In this document: positions 1 through 6,663 of the stretch, piece after piece
Layout of the letters: every line of letters begins with the position of its first letter
How positions within the stretch are numbered: the stretch's first letter is position 1
Assembly (NCBI GenBank): GCA_963169055.1
Contig: CAUJFU010000019.1
Location: 1-15,404 of the forward strand
Length of the DNA: 15,404 nucleotides
Source of the DNA: Myxococcota bacterium
Lineage (GTDB): Bacteria > Myxococcota_C > UBA6777
Direction of reading: 5' to 3'
The notes under the pieces: model-generated
Databases searched by the model: none
Told to the model about the DNA's origin: nothing
The model's input: only the letters and a program-made list of their open reading frames with translations
Position numbers and translations under genes: made by a program

Positions 1-254
1 TCCGACATCCTCTCGACGGGATAGGAGAGCCTTCGCATTGTGGTTGACTTCCGCTCACCCAAGCAGATGTTTACAGCGCCACGAGAGGGCCCCGAACTGA
101 GGCGGCATCCGAGGGTCTCTACATGCTCTCTATCGTGTACAACAACTTGGCTTGCGCCACTTCCTCTGTTGTCGTCTGGTCAACCGGGCTTGCCGAAACA
201 AGCCCGCTCCCTTTAGGGGCGGGTCGTTGACTCCATCACACGCCCTGCGCGGGC
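1..254. other. No recognisable gene; left flank of the operon
   Basis: I translated the plus strand in three frames. Frames 1 and 3 have early stops and no reading resembles a known protein; frame 2 is open only to about position 110. On the minus strand the enoyl reductase stop lies at 255, so this is its downstream flank. The only structure I see is a pair of hairpins at 185-223, described separately. A short inverted repeat (GCCC/GGGC) at 242-254 directly abuts the stop codon. Confidence 0.5.
185..223. other. Two overlapping hairpins: operon terminator or IS200/IS605-like end
   Basis: Hairpin 1 (185-206) pairs CGGGCTTG with CAAGCCCG, a perfect 8-bp stem with a 6-nt loop. Hairpin 2 (203-223) pairs CCCGCTCC with GGGGCGGG around a 5-nt loop, with one G-U pair if read as plus-strand RNA and a mismatch if read as minus-strand RNA. 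The two share 203-206 and so compete. There is no clear T-run on the minus side, so this would be a poor intrinsic terminator for the operon. The subterminal hairpins, followed at 221-230 by the bases GGGTCGTTGA, resemble right ends of IS200/IS605 elements as I remember them. No transposase is visible, so at most it is a remnant. Confidence 0.35.
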
Positions 255-1064
255 TTACAACGACAGACCCAACGTGTGGCGTTTTTCCATCAAACGCATC
301 AGGGTATCCGCGAAAGACGAGCCTTTGTCAATCAAAACGATCTGGCCGTTGAGGCTATCCAACATACCGCTGCATACCGCGATCACCGCATCAGCGACCT
401 CTTCGGGCTGAACAAAGTATTCCTCGCCGGCATACTTTCCAAAAAACTTAACGTAATCCTCCCCAAAGATCTCCAACACCGCTTCTGTCGGGACGCTACG
501 GGTGCGGATCACATTGAAGCGCACATCCTCTTTGTATAGGCGAGAAGCCATATAACGGCAAAAAGTTTCCATCACCGTCTTCGAGGCTGCGACAAATTCG
601 TAATGGCTAAAGTAGTTGTCGGGACCATCGCTCGATATCCCCACCACATAACGCGGATACGTCCCAAAAGTCTTCTTGATCTGCAAGGTGTAGTTGACGT
701 AGGGCCAAGCGCTGTACTCCAAACTCCGCAACAGCGAGCGTTTTTTGTAGCTATCCACGCCGTCGGCAGGCTGAACAACGCAGACGTTGCTGATAAACAC
801 TTCGACGCGCTCGTGTTCTTGTTGGATCAGCGCCAGCAACCGCTTGAGATCGTCATCGTTGACCACATCGGCTTCGACGATATGCGGTGTTGGTGCGCCT
901 GCTGCTGCGAACTGTTCGCGGATCTTGTTTTCGTCCGCCGAACCCCAACGGTGCGTCAAATAGGTGTGTGCGCCCAACTTTCCAAACGCCAGACCGATCG
1001 CAAAACCAATCCCTTTGGTTCCACCCGTGATCAAGACCGCTTTTCCGCGAAAATCATTGCGCAT
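255..1064 (-). CDS. FabI/FabL-type enoyl-ACP reductase (SDR family)
   Basis: This 269-aa short-chain dehydrogenase probably reduces the C=C bond of an enoyl-ACP with NAD(P)H. The cofactor motif GGTKGIG is at residues 14-20. The decisive feature is Y155-x6-K162, the spacing of enoyl-ACP reductases (FabI, FabL), not the Y-x3-K of ketoreductases. The usual NNAG is replaced by ISNVCV around residues 91-96, and the ISSDGP segment lies just before the active site. The start is supported by AAGGAG at 1072-1077, seven bases from the ATG. It is the last gene of the operon, 62 bp after the ECH2-like gene, which suggests it may reduce the alpha,beta-unsaturated product of that enzyme as well as elongation intermediates. 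It is near the usual length (about 250-265 aa). A generic SDR dehydrogenase is the alternative. Confidence 0.8.
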   Translation of the reverse strand: MRNDFRGKAVLITGGTKGIGFAIGLAFGKLGAHTYLTHRWGSADENKIREQFAAAGAPTPHIVEADVVNDDDLKRLLALIQQEHERVEVFISNVCVVQPADGVDSYKKRSLLRSLEYSAWPYVNYTLQIKKTFGTYPRYVVGISSDGPDNYFSHYEFVAASKTVMETFCRYMASRLYKEDVRFNVIRTRSVPTEAVLEIFGEDYVKFFGKYAGEEYFVQPEEVADAVIAVCSGMLDSLNGQIVLIDKGSSFADTLMRLMEKRHTLGLSL

Positions 1065-1126
1065 CCCAAAACTCCTTCTGATGCAAAGAACCGATATCTT
1101 TGTGAACCGATACCTTTTTGGACAGG

Positions 1127-1888
1127 CTAGTGTTTCTTTGTTGAGACGTAGTTTTCTTGGATACGCTGAGCCGTCTCGGGCAAAGCAAAGCAGTATTGGT
1201 GCATCGGCACCTCGTTGGTACGGGCTTCTTCAAAGAGGCGTCGCTTTTTCAACGACAGATCGCGCTTGAGCATCTCTAACGCAAAACGCGGTTTTTCTGC
1301 GATCGCTGCGGCCACTTGCATGGCTTTTCGCCACATCTGCTCACGCGGCAAGATGTAGTTGATCTGCGAACGCCCCTCCAAGTGCGCGCCCCGAAAAAAC
1401 TGCCCCCCCAACATCATCTCCGCAGCGATGTATTCGCCCACCGCCAAGGCCAACAAGCGCGTCGTGCCCATCCCGGGCGTAAATCCCATATTCATAAAAC
1501 TGCAACCATAGCGGCTTTCCCGCGCCATCATCACGATATCGCAGCACAAACCAAGCGTTAGTCCCCCACCCACAGCATGGCCTTCCATCACTGCGATCGT
1601 TGGAATCGGCACTTCGAGCATCGTCCGCGACAGCATGATATCCGACGCCACGATCTCGCCCTGCGCCAACGCCAACAACATCTCCTCGTCCCCGCCTGCA
1701 CAGAACACCTCTTCCAGCCCCCGCAACACGCACACCCGCGCATCGGATCGCTTTGCCACTTGGTGCAAAGCCTCCGTCAGCTTTTCAACAAAGGCCGTCC
1801 CAAGGGCATTTTTCTTGGCTTGATCTTGCATCTGCAAGATCACGATCCCCTGTTCTTCTTCGTGAAGCGTGATCAAAGCGTCTGTCAT
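1127..1888 (-). CDS. PksI-like enoyl-CoA hydratase (ECH2), beta-branch decarboxylase
   Basis: This 253-aa crotonase closely follows the PksI/CurF-ECH2 pattern. That family decarboxylates 3-methylglutaconyl-ACP to 3-methylcrotonyl-ACP in polyketide beta-branching. Visible hallmarks are the QDQAKKNA start region, the oxyanion-hole loops FCAGGD (62-67) and GHAVGGGL (103-110), the FMNMGFTPGMG segment (131-141), and a C-terminal PMHQYCF holding His230, matching the His230 I recall as essential in PksI. The other essential residue, Lys80 in PksI, appears to be Val80 here. I chose the ATG at 1888 because the protein then begins MTDALITL, like PksI; an upstream ATG at 1906 has no clear Shine-Dalgarno. 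With that start, 28 bp separate it from the stop of the ECH1-like gene, consistent with coupled expression. Confidence 0.85.
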   Translation of the reverse strand: MTDALITLHEEEQGIVILQMQDQAKKNALGTAFVEKLTEALHQVAKRSDARVCVLRGLEEVFCAGGDEEMLLALAQGEIVASDIMLSRTMLEVPIPTIAVMEGHAVGGGLTLGLCCDIVMMARESRYGCSFMNMGFTPGMGTTRLLALAVGEYIAAEMMLGGQFFRGAHLEGRSQINYILPREQMWRKAMQVAAAIAEKPRFALEMLKRDLSLKKRRLFEEARTNEVPMHQYCFALPETAQRIQENYVSTKKH

Positions 1889-1916
1889 GCTCGATATCCC
1901 GTACATTCGGCGTTGT

Positions 1917-2876
1917 CTAGTCAGAGGATCGGGTTGGTTCGGATGGGTGGGAACGATCTTCTCTGCGAGGCAAGCGTTCTTGCCAAGGCAAAGGCTCTCC
2001 TTGCAAGAAACGACGGATGCCCTCTACACGATCAGGAAGCATCAAACAAGAGGCCGTATACTGCGCAGCTTCGTCGAGCGCATCTTGCAGCGATGCCTTC
2101 GGCGTTTCCGTGGTGCGGCGTTTGAGATCCTCGATCGCTTGCGGATGCGCCCGCAACAAAGCACGCAAGCTCTCCCGACTCGCCTTCTCCACAGCATCCG
2201 CATCTTCGTGTACCGCATCAAATAGCCCAAGCGCCAACGCTTCTGCCGAGTCCATCCCCACGCTGCGCATCGCCAACCATCGGGCTTTTTGCGCAGGAAC
2301 GCGCTCACACAACACAGGAAACACCACCGCAGGCAACAAGCCCAACGAAGCCTCCGGCAAACCCACCCGCGAACGCTTTGTCGCTAACACCTGATCCGCC
2401 GCCGCCATCAGGCCCACTCCACCCGCCATCACCTCACCATCCACCAACGCCACCACCGCAAACGCAGCTTTCCGCAACGCCCACAACAACGCCGCATAAC
2501 GCCTCACATCCTCGCGCAGTGCCGCAGCCGTCACTTCATCCAACACAGTACGACCGTGCAACGCACGCAAGATCCCGGGTGTTGGCGTATAATGCACATC
2601 GATCTCATGTGCTTCATCTCGCGACGACGGCCCCATCGACGGTTGCGGATACGCAAGCAAACGCGCCCCTAGATCCATCCCCTGACAAAAGATCCCCCCC
2701 GCACCCTCGATCACCAAAACCCGAATTTCCGCATCTTCGGCTTCTTTAAGCTTCTCTTCCCAATCCCGCAACGCCGCGCTATCCAACGATATCTCGGCTC
2801 GTGTGGCCTCCACAGGCATCATCCGCAAACGCCACACACTTCTCTGTTGCTCTATCCACCGAAGTTCCATGCTCAT
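1917..2876 (-). CDS. PksH-like enoyl-CoA hydratase (ECH1), beta-branch dehydratase
   Basis: This 319-aa crotonase-fold protein is probably the dehydratase that acts on HMG-ACP to give 3-methylglutaconyl-ACP. The first oxyanion-hole loop reads GIFCQGMDL (61-69); FCxGMD is characteristic of the PksH/MupJ/CurE-type ECH1 group. The second loop is MAGGVGL (150-156). A candidate catalytic Glu lies in GLPEASLGLLPA (E175). It is longer than the roughly 250-260 aa of PksH: about 45 residues (roughly 72-117) are inserted after the first loop, and a charged tail follows residue 298. I chose the ATG at 2876 because GAAGGG sits upstream at good spacing. A TTG at 2900 lacks an SD, and a further ATG lies at 2870. 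The neighbours, HMGS upstream and ECH2 downstream, are the classic beta-branching partners. Confidence 0.8.
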   Translation of the reverse strand: MSMELRWIEQQRSVWRLRMMPVEATRAEISLDSAALRDWEEKLKEAEDAEIRVLVIEGAGGIFCQGMDLGARLLAYPQPSMGPSSRDEAHEIDVHYTPTPGILRALHGRTVLDEVTAAALREDVRRYAALLWALRKAAFAVVALVDGEVMAGGVGLMAAADQVLATKRSRVGLPEASLGLLPAVVFPVLCERVPAQKARWLAMRSVGMDSAEALALGLFDAVHEDADAVEKASRESLRALLRAHPQAIEDLKRRTTETPKASLQDALDEAAQYTASCLMLPDRVEGIRRFLQGEPLPWQERLPRREDRSHPSEPTRSSD

Positions 2877-2950
2877 ACAAACATACCCTTCACCGACCAA
2901 GATTCAGGAGCTTATGCGAAATCCGCAGGGTGTGATCGAAAAGCGTAGGA

Positions 2951-2980
2951 GCAGCCCCCTGTGGCTGCCCAACCACAGGG
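2951..2980. other. Competing intergenic hairpins between HMGS and ECH1 genes
   Basis: In the gap between the HMGS stop and the ECH1 start, GCAGCC (2951-2956) pairs with GGCTGC (2963-2968), while CCCTGTGG (2957-2964) pairs perfectly with CCACAGGG (2973-2980). The two stems overlap and cannot form together. No U-run follows on the minus strand. It may influence read-through or mRNA stability between the two genes; that role is inference only. Confidence 0.5.
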
Positions 2981-3060
2981 CATCTACAGCGGATCGTACC
3001 TGCCCTTCGCGCATACTTCTCTCGGATATCGTATGACGAGGCCACCGAACGCAAAGCCCG

Positions 3061-4290
3061 TCAGCTCCACGCATAATGCCGGAAATATCCATCCAAACCA
3101 TCCAAGACAAGATACCCCTTGCCCTCATAAAACGCCTTGTAGTGATGGTTGAATCCTTCTTTAGGCGGCTGGTATGTGGGCAGATCGATGTAGCTTGTGC
3201 GCTCTTTCTCGACAGCTTCGTACTCTTCGACGCTCAACCGATAACGCGCATCGATCATTCCCTGTACATCGGCTTTTGCGACGCGCTCGTGGGCTTCAGG
3301 CCCGATCCACCCCGAATAAAACTCCGAGCAAGATCCCGAACCATACGCAAAGATGCTGATGCGATCCCCTGCGCTTACATCGCTGTATTGGTCCAACATT
3401 CCCGTCAATGCGAGAAATGTGGCCGCTGTATACGTCCCGCCACACTGGGAGTTGTACACCAAACTTCCGCGCACCCGCTGATCAAAGTGGGCATCCGCTT
3501 CTTTGCGAGACATGCCGTGTGCATCGCGCATGATCTGGCGATGAGCGCGTTGCACCATGCCCGAAAACGGTACGTGGTAGATATGCTTCTTAAAACGCGC
3601 ATTCATATCCACCGTCCCGCCTTGCTTGCGGCGATAATGCGCAAAGGCCCCTTCGAGAGCTTCAAGATAGCAAAAAACGCTTTGCTCGGTGTTCCCGGCC
3701 TCTTCGCGAGAGGTCGGACGAAAGGTATCTCCCACTTCTTTCGTCCAATACGCATTGTCGCGCAGATCGTATTCCAGCACGCTCGGCTTGTTGGAGATCA
3801 ACATCGCCACGCTGATCGCCCCCAACACATACTCCCAAGGCGCACCCAGATGCATCCGCGACTGATCGGTCGCGATCACCAAGGCTTTCGCATCTCCCGC
3901 AGCACCCGACGCCACCCAATGCGCCGCCATCATCGCCGCGCACGTCCCGCCATAACAAGCATGCTTCGTCTCAAAGTTTCGGCAGTTTTCCGATAGATCC
4001 AAAAATCGATGCACAAAGGTGCTGATCGGCTTGCCTTGATCAGGCGAGGACTCTGTTCCCACAATCAACAACTCGATCGAGTCGCGATCTTCTTGCGTCA
4101 ACATCGGCTTGGCCGCATTGACCGCCATCGTCACGGGATCTTCCCAACATGGGTTCACCCCCCGCGCACGCATCATCAAGTTATCCATCGGATAACTAGG
4201 AGATAATCCCCGTGCAGCGGCCAGTTCAGACAGATCCAAAAACATCGAACAGGGGTACACCCAAATCTTTTCAATCCCTACGCGTTGCAT
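3061..4290 (-). CDS. HMG-CoA synthase-like beta-branching enzyme (HMGS/HCS)
   Basis: This 409-aa enzyme of the HMG-CoA synthase family adds an acetyl-derived carbanion to the beta-keto group of an acetoacetyl-type thioester. The catalytic triad of bacterial HMGS is intact: Glu80 in GTESS, Cys112 in KHACYGGT and His239 in IYHVPFSGM. Asn280 in YNSQCGGT and the AYGSGS segment (315-320) are also typical. The length matches the family. The ATG is preceded by TAGGAGAG. Because both flanking crotonases are of the polyketide ECH1/ECH2 type, an ACP-dependent MupH/PksG-like enzyme is more likely than a mevalonate-pathway MvaS. No mevalonate kinase or HMG-CoA reductase is present. A 120-bp gap with a tandem repeat separates it from the ketoreductase gene. 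Confidence 0.88.
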   Translation of the reverse strand: MQRVGIEKIWVYPCSMFLDLSELAAARGLSPSYPMDNLMMRARGVNPCWEDPVTMAVNAAKPMLTQEDRDSIELLIVGTESSPDQGKPISTFVHRFLDLSENCRNFETKHACYGGTCAAMMAAHWVASGAAGDAKALVIATDQSRMHLGAPWEYVLGAISVAMLISNKPSVLEYDLRDNAYWTKEVGDTFRPTSREEAGNTEQSVFCYLEALEGAFAHYRRKQGGTVDMNARFKKHIYHVPFSGMVQRAHRQIMRDAHGMSRKEADAHFDQRVRGSLVYNSQCGGTYTAATFLALTGMLDQYSDVSAGDRISIFAYGSGSCSEFYSGWIGPEAHERVAKADVQGMIDARYRLSVEEYEAVEKERTSYIDLPTYQPPKEGFNHHYKAFYEGKGYLVLDGLDGYFRHYAWS

Positions 4291-4342
4291 CCTTACACTT
4301 CTCTCCTACAAAACGCCTTCGACACCCACATCTCTCCCCATC

Positions 4343-4398
4343 CCCGACGCGACTCCTGCCGTGCGACAAGCCCGACGCGACTCCTGTCGTGTGACGAT
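4343..4398. repeat. Tandem duplication of a 28-bp unit
   Basis: Two adjacent 28-bp units, 4343-4370 and 4371-4398, share their first 15 bases and most of the rest (CCCGACGCGACTCCTG then YCGTGYGAC). A third fragment, GACGCGAT, follows near 4404. The repeat lies between the ketoreductase stop and the HMGS start, upstream of the HMGS ribosome-binding site, and does not interrupt a reading frame. Confidence 0.8.
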
Positions 4399-4410
4399 AC
4401 CAAGACGCGA

Positions 4411-5157
4411 TCAGGGCGACCAATCCAGCCCACCCGTCACGTTGATGATCTGGCCGTTGATAAACGCCGATTCTTTCGAGGCCAAAAAGTGGATCGTCGC
4501 GCTCAGTTCTTTGATATCTCCGATCCGACCCTTGGGAACGGGAGACCACTTTTGCCAAAATTGTCTCATGTGTTCGGGCAAAGCATCGCGTGTCATATCC
4601 GTCTCAAAAAAACCGGGAGCCACGACATTCGCTGTAATGCCCTTGCGACCGTATTCTTTGGCGATGGTCTGCGTCAGGCCATGCAAACCTGCTTTCGCTG
4701 CTGCGTAGTTGCATTGTCCAGACGCACCATACGCCGACAACGACGAGACGTTGATGATCCGACCAAAGCGATTCCCCACCATCCCCATCAAGAAAAACCG
4801 ACACACATAAAATGTCCCCGTGAGGTTGACGGCGATCACATCGTCCCATTCTTCATCCGACATCCCGACGACTGTTTGGTCGCGGCTGATCCCGGCGTTG
4901 TTGATCACAACGTCCACCGTATCAAAGTCCGCAAGCACCTGATCGCCCACCTGCTCGACTTCTTTGGCTTTGCGCACATCCAAGCGATACGCTTTACAGC
5001 GCACCGACGGATTCAAACGCCGAGCCTCTTCTTCGATCTTGGCGGCTCCTTCTTCGCTCTGCACGTAGGTGAACGCCACATCATGCCCGCGTTGTACCGC
5101 ATCCAACACCACACCCGCCCCGATACCTCTTGAACCGCCCGTAATAAAATAGATCAT
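4411..5157 (-). CDS. fabG: FabG-type 3-oxoacyl-ACP reductase
   Basis: This 248-aa SDR is expected to reduce 3-oxoacyl-ACP to 3-hydroxyacyl-ACP with NADPH. It shows the cofactor motif GGSRGIG (7-13), NNAG (86-89), the structural Asn111, and the catalytic Ser138, Tyr151 and Lys155 at the same numbering as E. coli FabG. The C-terminus GQIINVTGGLDW is typical. The ATG at 5157 sits about 13 bases from a GGGAG, a loose but usable ribosome-binding site. It provides the KR step of the cluster. It is likely a paralogue dedicated to this pathway, since it sits between pathway genes rather than in a fabD-fabG-acpP-fabF operon. 'FabG' is used here for the family, not to assert that this is the housekeeping copy. 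Confidence 0.88.
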   Translation of the reverse strand: MIYFITGGSRGIGAGVVLDAVQRGHDVAFTYVQSEEGAAKIEEEARRLNPSVRCKAYRLDVRKAKEVEQVGDQVLADFDTVDVVINNAGISRDQTVVGMSDEEWDDVIAVNLTGTFYVCRFFLMGMVGNRFGRIINVSSLSAYGASGQCNYAAAKAGLHGLTQTIAKEYGRKGITANVVAPGFFETDMTRDALPEHMRQFWQKWSPVPKGRIGDIKELSATIHFLASKESAFINGQIINVTGGLDWSP

Positions 5158-5373
5158 TGAATTTTTTTTACTCCCACAAAGCTTCGATCTTTCGACTTCT
5201 TATTGGGCTGACACGGCTGGATGATCTTGTGGGGCGCTGCCCCACGCCCCGCAAGGGGTCTCGGCCCCCTTGACCCCGTGTTGGCGGGGTGAACCGTCGC
5301 TTTTCAAGCAAACCACGCTGCCGCTTGAAATGGCGCGAACACGGCTTTTTTGTCCTCTGCGCCACTCAAGCCC
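5158..5373. repeat. Intergenic cluster of four hairpins, REP-like
   Basis: This 216-bp gap between the ketosynthase and ketoreductase genes has no credible gene. It holds four perfect stems: GTGGGGC/GCCCCAC (5229-5245, 3-nt loop), CAAGGGG/CCCCTTG (5252-5272), ACCCCG/CGGGGT (5273-5290) and TTTCAAGC/GCTTGAAA (5302-5330). The dense, GC-rich palindromic make-up suggests a dispersed intergenic repeat of the genome rather than one terminator. It could attenuate or stabilise the polycistronic mRNA at this point. Confidence 0.7.
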
Positions 5374-6663
5374 TTAATCTTCGTACAGCTTCAATAGACT
5401 ACAGCAGTTGATCCCGCCAAAACCAAAAGAGTTTTTCAGCATCAAGCGGATCTGGTGTTTGACAGGTTCGTTGGGGCAAACTTGCAAGTCGACGCTGGGA
5501 TCGATGTTTTCGATATTGATCGAAGGATGCAACCAGCCACGTTGCATCTGCATCACCGCAGCAACGGTCTCCACCGCAGGAGCCGACCAACAAGTGTGGC
5601 CAAGCATCGACTTTGGCGCGTTAATCTTGAGTTTTGGAGCGTGCGCACCAAACACCTTTTTGATCGAACCCAGTTCCGTCAAATCACCGAGCGGTGTCGA
5701 CGTCGCGTGCGCACAAACGTAGTCGATGCTATCGGGCGAAACACCCGTCACTTTCAACAAGCGGTTCATCGTGCGGGCTTGCCCATCCAGCGAGGGATTC
5801 GGCAAGTGGTTGGCGTCCGACATCGCTTCGACGCCCAAGACCTCGGCGTAGATCTTCGCTCCCCGTGCCTTGGCGTGTTCCAGCGTCTCCACCACCAAAA
5901 CAGCCGCGCCATGCGAAGGAATGAAGCCTTCTCGTGCCATATCATACGGTCTACTGGCCTTTTCGGGACAATCATTGAAGGACTTAAACGAGATCGCACC
6001 CATCAACGCCATTGCATGCAGCGACATCGGCGAAAATTCCAACGCAGCCCCCACCACAAGCGCCACATCATGCTCGTGGTGGCGTATCTCGTCGATGGCT
6101 GTACGCAAGGCGACGTTGGCCGATGCACACGCCCCACCCATCGTATAGATCGAGCCTTGGATATTCAACACTTCGGCCACCGAACCCGCATGATCCGTGT
6201 CCAACGAACGCACCGACGCCATCGGGTCCATATAATCGGGTTCTTCGGCAAATTGCCGATCGATCACATAATCATAGTATTTGTTGAGGTTGTGACCGCT
6301 CACCACTGCGGAAACTCGTGTAGGATCGATACCTGCTTTGTGCAACCCCGCATCCAACCAAGCATCCGAAGCACACAGCATCGACAACCGCGTGGAAAAG
6401 GGCGCACCGCGCAGCAGTTTGCGCAGCCGTTTCCATTCTTCCGTAGGCATGGTCTCTTTGAGCGCTGCGGCTTTTCCGTCCACATCGTAATCACTCAAAT
6501 CCCCGCCAACTTTCGAATAGATGCCGTCTGTGTTCACAAAATGCCAGTTCACAAGGCCCGATTTGCCCGCGATCAGGCTTTCATAAAAGCCGTCGAGCGT
6601 ATCGCCTAGTTTTGTGTTGATGGCCATGCCCGTAATAACAACCCGTCGCTTTTGCTCGCTCAA
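5374..6663 (-). CDS. FabF-type beta-ketoacyl-ACP synthase (KS)
   Basis: This 429-aa type II ketosynthase carries the full Cys-His-His triad: Cys179 in GGACASAN, His319 in CAHATSTPLGD and His356 in KSMLGHT. It should therefore be condensation-competent, unlike the Cys-to-Ser decarboxylating KS usual in beta-branching cassettes (MupG, PksF type). Two segments are unusual: the normal GEGAG stretch reads PSHGAA (249-254), and the residues after the third catalytic motif read CWSAPAVE rather than LLGAAGAVE. The start is a TTG. The SD AAAGGAG at 6670-6676 lies six bases upstream, and the conserved VVITGM (8-13) begins too soon after it for a later start. The TTGA overlap with the dehydratase stop implies translational coupling. 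Confidence 0.87.
   Translation of the reverse strand: MSEQKRRVVITGMAINTKLGDTLDGFYESLIAGKSGLVNWHFVNTDGIYSKVGGDLSDYDVDGKAAALKETMPTEEWKRLRKLLRGAPFSTRLSMLCASDAWLDAGLHKAGIDPTRVSAVVSGHNLNKYYDYVIDRQFAEEPDYMDPMASVRSLDTDHAGSVAEVLNIQGSIYTMGGACASANVALRTAIDEIRHHEHDVALVVGAALEFSPMSLHAMALMGAISFKSFNDCPEKASRPYDMAREGFIPSHGAAVLVVETLEHAKARGAKIYAEVLGVEAMSDANHLPNPSLDGQARTMNRLLKVTGVSPDSIDYVCAHATSTPLGDLTELGSIKKVFGAHAPKLKINAPKSMLGHTCWSAPAVETVAAVMQMQRGWLHPSINIENIDPSVDLQVCPNEPVKHQIRLMLKNSFGFGGINCCSLLKLYED

Noticed and set aside
1088-1120. Short direct repeat GAACCGATA with 16-bp spacing between the ECH2 and ER genes
   Set aside because: It is too short and isolated to mean anything beyond chance.
3076-3996. 306-aa plus-strand open frame
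   Set aside because: It is antisense to the HMGS gene, whose catalytic residues are all intact.
5168-5365. Possible small gene between the KS and KR genes
   Set aside because: The 65-aa reading is basic low-complexity sequence that runs through the hairpin cluster.
5455-6609. 384-aa plus-strand open frame
   Set aside because: It is fully antisense to the ketosynthase and is His/Arg-rich noise.
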